Shown piece after piece: positions 21,225 to 33,353 of a stretch of 64,000 nt of DNA; position 1 is the stretch's first letter, and each line of letters starts with the position of its first letter. The DNA is taken from contig JANTQA010000051.1 in NCBI GenBank assembly GCA_027625915.1, positions 5,332,501-5,396,500 on the forward strand, in the 5' to 3' direction. The DNA is from Anaeramoeba flamelloides (lineage: Eukaryota; Metamonada; Anaeramoebidae). The notes under the pieces are model-generated. The model was not told where the DNA came from and did not search any database. It saw nothing but the letters and a program-made list of their open reading frames with translations. The translations under genes were made by a program, and so were the position numbers.

Positions 21225-22302
21225 CATCCACTTGAGGTTGATAGCTTGTTGAAATTTGGTTAACTAGATATTAGAAAAATACTTTAGTGATCTTTAAATA
21301 GGATAAATCTAAAAGAAAATTAGATTCTTTTTTTTTTGAATGTAAATCTATTTTTTTTTATTGAAATTTGTAAATAATAACTATTAATGGACTTGTTCAT
21401 TGACAACTTGTTTGAAACTCAATTTTTGTTTCAGTTGAATCTCATTGTTCAAATTTTGTTAATAATTCCAAAAAAAATTGTGAAAGATCTTTTAATAAAG
21501 CAAATTCTTTTTATAATCGTAAATACGTTATGATCTATTTTTTCCTCAGAGAATTGGAATGGAGAGGATTGAACAAGAGATAAATTTTTTTGATGATTGA
21601 AGAAGGAAAAATTTGTTGAATTAACATTTGAGTTCTCTTTATCAGGAAACTCCTATTTGCTTAACATGTTCTTTTTAAAAAAAATCAATAAAGAACATGT
21701 TTGCTTGAATTTTTTTGATCAAACCAAACAACGGTGATCAAAATTTTTTTACTTTCTCTATTTCTTTTAAATATATTCCAAGTTCCTTTTTTGACCTTGG
21801 AAATGATTTAAACTGGTATTCTCTGGGAATAATTATCTTTTACCCAGCTTAAGTAATAATTTTGGTAAAACTTTTGGAAAAATAATCTAATTTGTGAAAG
21901 CATTCAGTCAAACCTCAAAATTCCCAAGAAATGAACAAAAGGCAATTGTTGGTCTCCTATTTTGGAGTGATTTCAATAAATCTCTCAATCTAATGTTGCT
22001 ATTTCGTAAGGAATAGGAAATAATCTTTATCTGTTTGATTAAGATATTTTGGTCATGCTTTTTGTTTGAGGAAATAGAAGTTGGTTCTTTGAAAAAAACA
22101 TTCCTTTTTTTCATACTTTAAGTAAAAAAAAATGTAGAAAATCAAAGACTTTTAAATTGATCCAGTTATAGCTTTGTTACGCATTTTATTTTTGAGTCGA
22201 TTATTAAATGTCGTACAGAATTGATCATACTGATATTTGAATAATAAATGGGAGAATGTGCCACTTCATTTTTAGATTTAACAATTCAAAACTTAGATCA
22301 CT
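21225..22302. other. Spacer, possibly more of the same decayed gene
   Basis: Scattered protein-like fragments without a sustained frame. The minus-strand open frame 21908-22114 is unsupported. Confidence 0.3.
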
Positions 22303-22760
22303 ATTGAGAGAAAAATGTTGGAAACAGAAAAATGGTTGGACAGCATTTTTAATTGGAAACATTAGTAAAATTGAAAATCAAATCCTATTGATAACGTGGT
22401 GAATTTTATATAAATCCAGGTTTAAGTGTATTACAAGTTCATTAATCTGGGGTATGTGTAGAATACTCCTTTGAATGGTTGATAACTAAAGTAGATCATT
22501 CTATTTTAAACAAAAATCCTAGTTTGAGTAAAGTTTACTATTAATTCTGAAAATGGTAATTTTTAAACTTGCTTTAGATTATAAGAGATAAGGTTTTGAA
22601 AAAAGTAGAATTACATTAATTCGTATTCTAATAAGTAGAATATTGTTATTTTCTTTAGTTATTTCACAAACGATTGAAATTAAAAATCAATTCAGAAAGG
22701 TTCCCAATTAAAATTGCTGTCCAACTATTTTTCTCTGTCCAACATTTTTCTCTCAACAAT
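22303..22760. mobile_element. TIR element of about 458 bp
   Basis: The left arm reads ATTGAGAGAAAAATGTTGG, then TGGTTGGACAGC and TTTTTAATTGGAAAC. The right arm mirrors it: TTCCCAATTAAAATTGCTGTCCAAC...CCAACATTTTTCTCTCAACAAT. The arms are about 60 nt with a few mismatches, and the core is non-coding. A solo end-like sequence (GGTTCCCAATTAAAAACCGTG..TTTTTCTCTG) lies at about 56104. Flanking duplication not resolved. Confidence 0.65.
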
Positions 22761-24149
22761 CAGAGAAAATTCTGGTTTCATCCGATATCTAGATTATCCT
22801 AGAAAATAAATAGGACAATAAAATAAACAGAAATCTTGAATTACAATAGATGACTTTGGGTGTGTCTTATTCTGAAAAAGCTAAAAAGGAGTGAAAATAG
22901 ATACCATGATTATTTTAAATAAAAGGAGAGTAAATAAACGAAGGAAGCAATAAATTTTGCTTTTTGTGAAAATTAGAATTTTCTATTCTCTAAAAGATTT
23001 GCTTTTTATTCAAAGAGAATCAAACAAATCACTCAAAAACTCTTGTCTTAAGACTAATTAGGATCTTGAGAATTTACTCATTGAAAAAAAATATCTTTAC
23101 AAAAACAAATTTCATATCAAAAAAATGCAATTTGCAAAAGAAAAATGGTCACTAGAAGACAGAAAGTTTGCTTTTCCAATTTTGTCTAGTTGTACTTTCG
23201 TCTTACTTTTTTGATTTTTGAGAAAAGTATCAAAAACCGTCAAGATTTCTGATTATTTTTTTATTTCAATTTGTTGTTTTGAATTTCAAGATATTTTTAA
23301 CAAAAATATACAAATTATTTGAGATTACAGCAATATAAGTAATTCGTTCGACAGTTGAAAAAATATTCAATTATTGTTCAAAGGAACATGTAGAGATTTG
23401 TTTAATCGAGGATGTATATATATAAATAGAGTATTTAATTTTTCAAGATCTAAGACTCAACTTATCAAAGAAATTGGCAATAAATAAGAGCGAATAATAC
23501 TTATTTATTTCGGAAAGTTCTATCTGTAAAAAAGGAAATTCTTAAAAATTTACGATCATCAGTTTTATTTATCTTCAAAAAATAAATACATTATAGAAAC
23601 AATTTTTGTCTTGTAATTTAACACTCATTGTACAGGTATAAAAAGTGATCTCTTAGTATTTTGAGTTTTTTACAAAATTTGTTATTTCTGAAAAAAAAAT
23701 TGGAAAAATTTCATAAAGTTTTAAAAATTCTCAAGATTTTGTACTATCTAAGACTCGATTATATTATAGAAAAGGAAAAAAAATGCTTTAATTAATCATA
23801 TTTTCAAGGATAGTTAAAATATTGCCAATTTTTAGGTTTTTTTAAGTTTTAAATGAAAAAAAATTATTAATCCAAAAAACTTGAATGAATTTTTGAATAA
23901 ATTAAGTCAAAGTTCAAATCAACTTAATTTACTTAATACTTTATGTTCATAGGAGACGAGATTCAATTATATTAATAATTTGGCTTTTAGCAGAATTATA
24001 ATTTGCTATTTATTGATTGAACTTTTTTTAAAACTTTTCAATATAAATTTTGAATTGGGTTCATAAAAATAATTCTGTCTAACTAAAAATTACACTAAAA
24101 AAAGCTCAATTTTAAATGTTAACATGTTCACTCAGTTTTTTGATTTAAA
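22761..24149. other. Spacer, no gene seen
   Basis: AT-rich sequence with no sustained frame and no partner elsewhere in the window that I could identify. Confidence 0.45.
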
Positions 24150-24650
24150 TCAAAAATTATGTTTACTGTAGTCATAATAAAGCGTGCAAAAAAATTTGAT
24201 GCGTCTTTCAAAATAAAAAGCGTGTTTTTTTGTTATAGAAGACCTATACATCAACCAATCAAAGAAACCAAAAACAAACCCTAAAAAAATATGGTATTGG
24301 TTTCTTAAAGTTCTATTATTTAAACAGAAATTCAAAAAATTATATCATCAAATTGCAAAATTTATCTCAAAAAATAGAGTTAATTTTTTTGAAAATTTTG
24401 ATCATCACAAAAAACAAAAAAATTGAGAATAAGTGAGAAAATATGGAAAATTTTCAACTATTTGCATGAATAATTTAAATTTTACAGAAAATACCCAGAC
24501 CTTTACTTTCAAAATTGATTTGAACTCATATATACTATTTGGTAGTAGATTGGATGTTGTCTTTATATAAGAAGAGAAAAAAAACACGGATAATATTTTG
24601 AAACACAGTTTATAGTCTTTGTGCAAGCATTATTTTGATCATGTATAGTA
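24150..24650 (+). repeat. Dispersed repeat R2, copy 1
   Basis: Reads ACTGTAGTCATAATAAAGCG, AGCGTGTTTTTTTGTTATAG, AGACCTATACATCAACCAATC and AAAAAATATGGTATTGGTTTCTT, later ACACGGATAATATTTTGAAAC. The same blocks occur inverted at 61080-61560, and part recurs near 56490-56640. The minus-strand frames here belong to the repeat. Confidence 0.7.
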
Positions 24651-24667
24651 AAAAAAATAATCTTCAT

Positions 24668-26054
24668 TTAAGGGAGTAGCCACAGTAAAGAAAAATTTTT
24701 CACTTTTGTACAATTCTGAAGAGGATCAGAAAATAACATTTTTTACTCTGGTTGTACCTCATTGGTTTTTATTATTTAAAGTTTCTTCATTCATATAGAT
24801 TTTTTAAAATTTTTTTTTCAAAGTCTCAAAGAAATTGCCACAATAGAATGTTGAGTTGAATTACTTAAAATAGTGTTTTGAATGTTGAATGACTTATCTT
24901 TTATTCTTCTCTCAACATTCTATTGTGGCATTTAATTTTTTCATTTTTTATTTTTTCATCATTTTTTGAGATTTTTTTAATCCTGACAAGATAAAGCAAT
25001 TAGAAATATTTTTTTTATTAGTGGCATTTAGGATTAATGTATTTTGTTTAAAAAGAACAACAATATTACAATTGAGAGAATATAAAAGGAAACATAAATG
25101 GGACTTAAATAGCTAGAAGAATTCCAAAAATTAGAATAATTAAGTAGAATTATTACTTGTTAGGATTGTAAAACGTTGGGTTTAGTGGAATATGAGAAGT
25201 GAATATGATTATATGTTATCAAAGTTTAAACCACAAAATAGATACACTTTTTATTCAAAGAATCTGAAATTATCTTCTCCCAGAAAAAAAAACTAACCCC
25301 CATTCCAAAAATTTGGACACATCTAAAATCAAAAATAGTGAAACAAAAACTCAATTTACTATATTCTCCCAAACCTAAAATAAAACCAGATTTAAGTAAC
25401 ATAGTATTAATAGTTTTTTAAGTAATCATTTTCATCCAAATATAAGAAAACAATATAAAACAAAAAATCAAAACAAGTGAGTCCAAAAAAAATGAAACGA
25501 GCTGAAATCAGAGAGTTTGAACAAAAAATATATTGGTAGATTTGTTAAAATTACACCAACAATGGTTGATCGATCAAATGATAAGATACCATGTACCGGT
25601 TGTATGTGGATTTATCACTTGAAGAAACTCAACTGTAACCATCTAGTAACCATCTATAAAAAATTTTCAGATCTAACTAAACCGATTAAGTACCTGAAAA
25701 AAGAAAATGAAAACAAAAACAAAAAAACACAAAAAATGAAATAGTTTGTTGAATTAAAATTAATTTCCAAATTGCTGTAAATCATGTTTTTGTTATTCTT
25801 CTAACTGTTTAAACTGCGTCCAAATTAATCGAATTAAGTTTATTTTAATAATAAAATAATAATAATAATAAAACTATTTTATCAAAATAATCTCTTTTTT
25901 TTTATTGTTGAACATTACTAAAAATAAAAAATATCAAATTATTTTTTTAAAAAAATTTTTAGAGAATCTACGATCACACGCCACTAAAATAAAATGTTCT
26001 TATCTCATCTCTCTCAAATTTTTATCATGTCTTATGGTGTAGCTACTCCCTTAA
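24668..26054. mobile_element. TTAA-flanked TIR element, copy 2 (1.39 kb)
   Basis: TTAA-GGGAGTAGCCAC at the left and GGTGTAGCTACTCCC-TTAA at the right, closely similar to copy 1 (3919-5299) over the full length, with scattered substitutions and short indels. The 19-nt-arm hairpin is intact at 24837-24929. The open frame 25517-25744 (75 aa, IGRFVKITPTMVDRSNDK...PCTGCMWIYHLKKLNC) is the longest version of the conserved block. Its counterpart in copy 1 has stops, so coding status is doubtful. Confidence 0.8.
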
Positions 26055-26882
26055 TAAATAATTCCTATAGGCCTTACATTAATCTATTTCCAAATTTAAA
26101 ACATCAAAAAGATTTAAGGAGTTGACCCTCAAAATTGATTTTACATTGGCTATAGTATTAGATAGGAAATTAGATTTTATTTGAAAGAGAGGGAAAAAAG
26201 CACTCTATTTTGTTTGAAACATGCAATTTTTCTTATGAGATGGTATTTCAAACTGATATAGTAAATATGAGTTAATACCATTAAAATGGATTTGATATTA
26301 AGAAGTAAAATAAATAGATATTTGTCATTCATGTAAAAAAATATCTCTAGTAAATTTTTTCAAATCAATTTTAATTGTGAAATTGAAGAAAAAAGGAGAA
26401 TTTTATGAATAGTTTTTTACAGATTTTTCATTGACCAAAAAAGATTTAAGTAATTTAAAATTGCTTTTACTATATTAAAACCCATTCATAAACTTTTTTG
26501 AATTTTTTGTTTTGATATTTTTTCCATTCTTACCAAATTATCTTTAAAAACCAATTTTAAAAATGCTTAAAATTAAAACTCAAATATCAAAAAGATCTTT
26601 ATATACTAATTTTTTGGTTTAAGATGATATTTTGAAAACTATTTTAATTCTGATTTTCAATCTATTTATTACTCTTGAGAATGTTAAAAAAAAAATCAAA
26701 ATTATATCTTTTAAAAAGGAAAATATAAATATTTTAATTAAGCTCCTCTTTATTTAACTTTATGATTAATTATACAATGATATAACTTTCAGGGACTATT
26801 AATATATTAAAATCAATTAAAAATTTAATTTCAATTTGTTTTTTTTTTTTTTTCCTATAATCTCATCATTTAAATTCAATAT
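26055..26882. other. Spacer, no gene seen
   Basis: AT-rich, no supported feature. Confidence 0.45.
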
Positions 26883-27079
26883 ATTAAGTTCCACTTTTAA
26901 GATACAAACTTGAACGAAAAGGAAGGTAATATAAAAATCTCAAATTAAGGCACAAAATTCAAATTCGAGTAAAATAATTTTTTCCAAGAAAAAATTGCAA
27001 ATTTTGTACCTTAATTTGAGATTTTTTTTGTGGCTTAAATTTCGTTGAAATGTTTGTGTATTAAAATTGAAACTGACTA
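26883..27079. mobile_element. Hairpin MITE, copy C (diverged)
   Basis: The left arm, GTTCCACTTTTAAGATACAA, and the right arm, TGTATTAAAATTGAAACTGACTA, retain the family pattern, including AATTAAGGCACAAAATTC and TTAATTTGAGATTTTTTTTG. More diverged than copies D and E. Confidence 0.7.
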
Positions 27080-27912
27080 TAAGAGATTTTGGTAAAAATT
27101 ATTTTTGAAACTATTATTATCTTTTTTGAAGATTATTATTATCATTAAAACATTTTTTAACATACTTTTCATGATTTCAATTATTTTGTGTATTCTTACT
27201 TAATATTATATATCTGTCTTAATATTTAGTTTCTAAACTTTGTTTCAGTCAAAGTCTCCCAACTTTTTTTTCATATATCAATTATTTTTTATAATTGACC
27301 ATTTGAAGAATTAATAAGAAAGAAGCAGAATAATACAAATTAAAGAATTGTTGATAATCTGTCTGAAAGAAAACTAATTAATCAATAGCTTTTCTTAAAA
27401 ATTGAAAAACTCAAATTCTTAGGGCCCTATTGAGACAAACAACAATCATCGTTTTTAGATCTTCCACTGACATTTGAATAATAAATAGGAAAAATTTTCA
27501 CTTCTTTTTTCATACTTTTCTACTTAAAATACAAATTTCAAGAAAAGAAGAATTACAAATAAATCTTTAATAAAAGTCTAATATTTATTTATTTATTTTA
27601 TTACTAGACTTTTCTTTCCAGTTAATTTGTTTTTATTTTGATCTTTTTGATTTTATAAATTGATTTAATTTAATTTATTTATATGTGATCAGAAAAAATT
27701 AAGATTCAAGATATAATTTCCTATTCCAAATATATTTAACTTATTATTTGTCCTATTTTTGTTTTGTATAAAATTATTTTTCCATTTTTCTTTTTCATTT
27801 TTTAGATTTTTCTTTTCTCTGATCAAAAAAAAAAAAAATAAAAAGTTTCAATTATGTCAATATATTATTGATCATAAACAAATTAAAAAAGTTGAGTAAA
27901 CAAATTAACATA

Positions 27913-28109
27913 CAGTCAGTTTCACTTTTAAGGCACAAACTTTCAACGAAATTTAAGCCACAAAAAAAATCTCAAATTAAGGCACAAAATTCAAATTCTA
28001 GTAAAAATAAATTGTTTAAAAAAAAATTGCAAATTTTGTACCTTAATTTGATATTTTTTTGTGCCTTAAATTTCGTTGAAAGTTTGTGCCTTAAAAGTGA
28101 AACTGACTG
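27913..28109. mobile_element. Hairpin MITE, copy D (best-preserved, 197 bp)
   Basis: CAGTCAGTTTCACTTTTAAG at the left and its complement ending CTGACTG at the right, bracketed by TA on both sides. The arms are about 90 nt and nearly perfect. Each arm carries three spaced copies of TTAAGGCACAAA (27928, 27953 with one change, 27977). The element has no gene; the open frame 27868-28122 is read straight through it and is an artefact. TA duplication suggests mobilisation by a Tc1/mariner-type transposase, which is an inference. Confidence 0.9.
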
Positions 28110-29159
28110 TAGTATTTTTTAACTTTCCATTTCACAAATTATTTTCTTTTTTGATATTATTTACTCTTTTCAAGTTTCAACCAAAAATTTCGATTTTATC
28201 AATAATTTGAGATCAGTTGAAGGTATCACTTTATATTAACAAAATTGAATATTTTGAACATTTTTTTTGGATAAAATTCAATTTAAAAATAAAAAAATCT
28301 CAAAAATTATCTAAATTTTAAAAAGTTAAAATAATATTTTTCCAGATTGATAGACATATCACCATTTACAATTTTGAATTGAAACTTTTTATATCCCATT
28401 GAATTATTTATAAATTCTTCATCTTGGAATATTTTAGTATCAATTCATAAATAAAAAAACTTTTACTAAAATAATTTGATATTAGGTGATTATAGAATAT
28501 ATATCATTTTATTAGTATTTTTTTTTTTCATTTTTTTTAAAAAAAAGTGGAATATTAGTTTTGTTTTTACATGTTTATACCCAAATTAAAAAATTTCGAT
28601 TGGCTTGGAGTAATAAATTTATTTAAAAAAAAGTGAAGTATCCAAAAACAACTATTTAATTAAACCCTGGTAAATACTTCACTTCCCCATTATTCAAAAA
28701 TATACCAAAAACTGATCTTGTAAACATTTAAAAAAAAAAAAAAAAAAAACATGAGTCTAAAAATTGAAATAAACATTACCAATTTATTATTTCTGGTCTT
28801 TGACTTGTAAAAAAAACACACAATTTTTTTTTTTTTATAATTTATTTCATGTTAAAATACCTTGCAAAGTTTTAACATTTTAAAATATTCCTTTGTCTTT
28901 TCTAAGATTTTTTTTTTCAACTTAACTGATTTTAAAATTTGAAAATATTAAAAATAAAATAAAGTATATAGAAAATAATTTGAAAAAGCAAAAGAAAGAA
29001 AAATAAAACTTTTGAAAAAAAAATTACAAAATTAGAAAAAATGATTCTGATGATCTAAAAAATTGAAAATATTTTTTTTTCATAATAATACTGGAATATC
29101 CATCAAAAAAACATCCAATAACATTCTAAAGTGAGTCAAAATGGTAGAAAAAAGGAAAA
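28110..29159. other. Spacer, no gene seen
   Basis: AT-rich with long A-runs (for example 28731-28750). No gene or repeat assigned. Confidence 0.45.
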
Positions 29160-29740
29160 ATATCATAAGTTATTTCCAAAAAAGTTGTACATTTTTTTTT
29201 TACATTTCATAAAAAAGCATCTTTGTTAGTGGAGGTATTCGTAATTGACAATACTGAATTAAGTTAATATTAATACAGATTGAATAATGACTTTCAAATT
29301 TATTTCAAAATATATTTATTGAAATATTTCCAAAAATAATGAAAAAAAAAAATCAAACTTTTTTTGGTTGAAAACAAATGTACGAACAATTTTAAGAAAA
29401 AACTGGAAATATGGAAACGGCACAATTAGTTTTTTAAACAATAAAATGTGGTTATATGTATTTAATTCTATTTGACAATTTATTGAGATTAAACAAATTA
29501 TGAAAACGATTTTTCAATCAAAAAAAAAATAATAAAAAACATCAATTTTCACCCCTAAAAAATATCAGATAAATCTGAGAACAGAAAATTTAATATATTT
29601 TATTTATGTAATACAACAAATAAAAAACAAACTGAATTATTATTAAGTATCTACAAACTGTATTTAATGATTTTGGAGATTTAAATACTTTTTCGAAGAT
29701 TGAGTTTAATAAATATTTTTTAAAATAAATTTGCACCACT
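29160..29740 (+). repeat. Dispersed repeat R3, copy 1
   Basis: About 570 bp matching 43215-43790 in inverted orientation: ACATTTCATAAAAAAGCATC, ACTGGAAATATGGAAACGGC, AACATCAATTTTCACCCCTA, ATTATTAAGTATCTACAAAC and AGATTGAGTTTAATAAATATTT. Substitutions are common but the order is kept. No clear terminal repeat or coding frame. It ends near the 3' side of the nucleotidase gene. Confidence 0.7.
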
Positions 29741-30011
29741 TTCTTGGAAATATCTTATCAAGGATATCAACTCATTGCAGTGCTATCTAGGATAAAAATT
29801 ACTTAATAATATCAATTATACAAATATAAATAATGAATAATAAAATATTAATTCCTCGAGTGTTTTTTTTTTTTTATTATTAGATTTACTCTAGTAAAGT
29901 TATTTGTTAAAAAAATAAATAAATGTCTATATAATTTATTCGGAAAAAGATCTGTTACCAAAACCAATCCTTCACAAAAAAATGTATTTTTAAATAAAAA
30001 AAAATGTATTA

Positions 30012-31337
30012 TTAATTGTCTAAAGCACCGAATTTTTGAAATTTTTGTAAATCGATAAGAAAATGAGAAAGCGAAGCGGTTTGGTAATCAGAAAACTGGT
30101 TTAAAATTGACCCCCAGTATGAAGGCTTTTTGTTACAAAAGAGATAATCACCCCAGATTTGTTTTCTTTTTTCGATAGATTCGGAATAATTGTCTGATTG
30201 TTCATTATTGTAAATGTCGAGTTCTTCAATGACAGAAACTGTTGTCCAATTAACATGGTTTTTTGCTTCCCTGACATCGCCAATGGGATGGTCACCAAAA
30301 TAAATAATTTCATTATTCTGCTCGAGATCCAAAAACTTCATCAAGTCTTTCACGTTTCCGTTTTGTAAGGGATAGCGTATTTTGAGTGAGCACTCCTTTT
30401 GAGTCTTGACGTCAATGAAAGGGGTTTGAGAACCACTTTGGAAAAAGACTGGCTTCTTGGCGTACATCAAAATTAAATCAAAATATTCTTGCCAATTTGA
30501 TCCGAGCAAATAATCCAAAGTCAAATTTACATAACCGAAAATTGAGTTTGTTAATAAAAAGATTTTTTTGTTATCCTTTCGTAACAATTGAAACAATTTC
30601 TTCAAATCTTTTGTATTGTCATCAAAAATCCCTGGCAAGTCTTGGGAAACTGAAGGATAAAAGTCGCCCTGTTCATAGACACGATAGGTATAAATTAGAG
30701 ATTCAATAAGATCATTATAAATTTCTTGGTTGGTTTTTTTTGGTTTCAATCCCCCTTTTTCACTCATTAACACAAGCCGGTTAAAACAGTAGCCTGCGCC
30801 AATTTCGAAATACGTGCCTATAACTAAATATTTCTTATTGCTAAATCCTTCAAAACCATCAAGTATCAGATTTTCTCCATATTCCTTTGCAATTTCACTT
30901 TCATTGAAAATTTTGTCACCGTGTAGTACTTTCTAAATGATCATTCAGCAACGGCCAATAAATTTGAAAAAAAAGAAATTTGTTGCTTTTAAGTTTTTTG
31001 GAAGAAAAATTCAGCAAAAAAAAATAATCAAAAATCAACAACAAAGACATACACATATTTTTTTCTCAGAGTCCACCTTTAAAAGATTTCCCTTTTCAAT
31101 GTCAACTAGGTTGCCCTTTACACAGATTTTAGGATCAAAAGCAAATTTTAATACCTTATCTGGGTAGCCTTTTTCGTTCACAAGATATTTTGTATAACAT
31201 TTTGTTGACAAGATTGAGAGTTTGAGTTTATGATATTTTGAAATTGTGTGATCTAGATCAAAGCCAACATACTTTGAAGAAAGGTATCTTTTCCAAAAAA
31301 TTTTCTTTGGTTTTGATTTTGATTTTTGTTGAGACAT
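30012..31337 (-). CDS. NT5DC1-like HAD-family 5'-nucleotidase (two exons)
   Basis: Cytosolic HAD-superfamily hydrolase related to NT5DC1 and purine 5'-nucleotidases. Its true substrate is not shown. Exon 1 (31337-31053) and exon 2 (30932-30012) join through a 120-nt intron, TGT|GTATGT...CATTTAG|AAA, phase 0, to 401 aa. This junction gives the same residue spacing as human NT5DC1 between the GNLLK and HG positions. HAD motif I is VGFDLDHT, with nucleophile D27 and acid/base D29. Motif II is FLLTNS and the loop-4 acidic motif is YFGDHPIGDVREA. The C-terminus keeps WGDYLF...SYWGSIL. No signal peptide; the first 22 residues are basic. It is head-to-head with MED1. Family membership is secure, catalysis on IMP/GMP unproven. 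Confidence 0.9.
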
Positions 31338-32103
31338 GACGAAAAGAAACTTTCTTAGAAAGAATAAAAAGACAAAAAAATGAAAAATTAAAAAATTTGC
31401 AAGAATTCATTATCTTTGATTTTATTTTAAATAGCCTTTTATCAAAGTAATTCAATCATTGTTTTCACAACGTTGATGTGCGATAGTATTTTTCTAATGA
31501 TATTTCAATAATGTTTGTTTGTCAAAGAAAACCCAATCAAAGTACTTCCAATACTGTTTTTTTCCAATGATTAAATGAAATCATTTATTTCAAAATCCCA
31601 AATTCTTTGTACTAATTATTATTTGATTAAAAAAGTGAAGGTTCTTTGAGACTCAATTAGAAATGATACTTTTAGATATTTTATAAAGCCTCCTTATGGA
31701 AATTGGATCAAATTGTAATAAAAACCAAAGTATGAACAATATTAACAAACTTTCAAAAAATGTATTACTTTAAGAGGGAAACTAATTATTCCAAATTTAT
31801 CTTTATAAAGAACCAATTATTATTCTTTAATTATCCAACATTTTTATATTTGATACAACCAATTTAAATATTCATTTTTAAACATAATCCTTTTTAAAAA
31901 ACTTTCAAACACTTTCAGACAATTTACAAAACCTTTCAAATACTTTTCAACACTTTTAAAGTGAAATGCGTTGCAAAAAGTGATAAGCTTTGTTAAAGTC
32001 AGGAGATTTTTTGTAGTGAATTTGGGTTAAATATAATCATTTTTTCTCGTTACTATACTTTTATTGTTTTCTTTTTTTTTTTATATTTCAGTATTTTTCT
32101 AGT
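31338..32103. promoter_or_regulatory. Divergent intergenic region, NT5DC1-like / MED1
   Basis: The 766 bp separate two outward-facing start codons and must hold both 5' regions. It is AT-rich with T-runs next to the MED1 start. No conserved motif or TATA position can be claimed from one sequence. Confidence 0.4.
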
Positions 32104-33318
32104 ATGGATTTTGATCCTTTATCGATCTCACTTGAAGAGGTCGAAGAATCTGAAAAATTAGAAACAATTTCAGGTGTGCTAGAAACTTTAAGTCAACAAT
32201 TTGCTTCATTAGGAAAAAAGCCACAGTCACTTTTGCATTCTTTTTCAAATTTGTCGCTTCCAACAGAAAGAAAGAATTTCGACCAAACCCTGGAAAAATT
32301 GGAATCCTTTGTCATTAATTCAAGCCAAATCAAAGAAAACTTGACAGAAACCGAGAATCTGAAAACACTTTCAAGGCACTACCATTGGAGTTCACAGTTT
32401 TATAACAACCATAGTATTTGTGACAACATTCAAACAGCATGCGACAATTGCAAAAGAATGATCCATTTGGAACAAGACCTTTCAACACTGTCATCAAAAT
32501 CTAGAAAGCTCTCCAAGTCTTTAGGCGTTCTTTATAAAATATCGCAGTCGTTGGGGTTAGAGTTCCATATGGAAATCGAGGATGATTTTGTTTTATTAAC
32601 GCTTGCTGTGGAGACGCTACTTATTGACATCAATTTTCAAATGGGCGGATTAGCGGAAGAGGTTAACATTGTTATCCTTTTAGGTGACGACGAAATTTCC
32701 AAACCAGAATATTCACAGGAATTTATTGATTGCTTAAATAATGAAAACGTTTTGAACAATTTTAGAGAATTCAAATTTAAATTGTCTTGTCTTGTCAAAT
32801 TTGCTGAATTGCTTTCAAAATATCAAGGATTAAAGGATAATGAATTTTATTCCAACTCTCAAAAGAAACTTGAACAATTGATCAATAGCAAAATTTCAAA
32901 GAAATGTGAAGGATCAGTTATTTTTCTGAACGCCGAAAATGAGGATTTGAATAATTCAAATAAATATAAAGTAATCCTGACTCTTGGGGAATTTAATAAT
33001 ACTATTTATAAAAACCCCATCGACAACCAATCTAAAGAAACACAAATTTGTTTATCATTAATATTCCGACATCCTTTAATAATTACCAAAGATCAGCTCT
33101 GTTTATTTTTTGATAATCTTGAATTAAATGATAACAATAATAATAACAATGAGAATGAGAATACTGAAATTCGGTCTTCAAAAAAGAATTTTAATTTTAA
33201 TGAGAATATAAATTTTGAACAAAATCCAATTTTTGAATTATTGTTGATTTCTAATCCTAACAAAAAGAAAAGAGTAATTAAGAATAATAATGAAAAAGAT
33301 AATAACAATGACAATTCA

Positions 33319-33353
<35 letters not shown>

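Noticed and set aside
27868-28122. 84-aa open frame
   Set aside because: It is a read-through of hairpin MITE copy D and its Lys/Ser/Asn-rich text is the translated arm.
33093-33314. 73-aa minus-strand frame
   Set aside because: Antisense to the asparagine-rich tract of MED1, giving a Leu/Phe/Ser-rich artefact.
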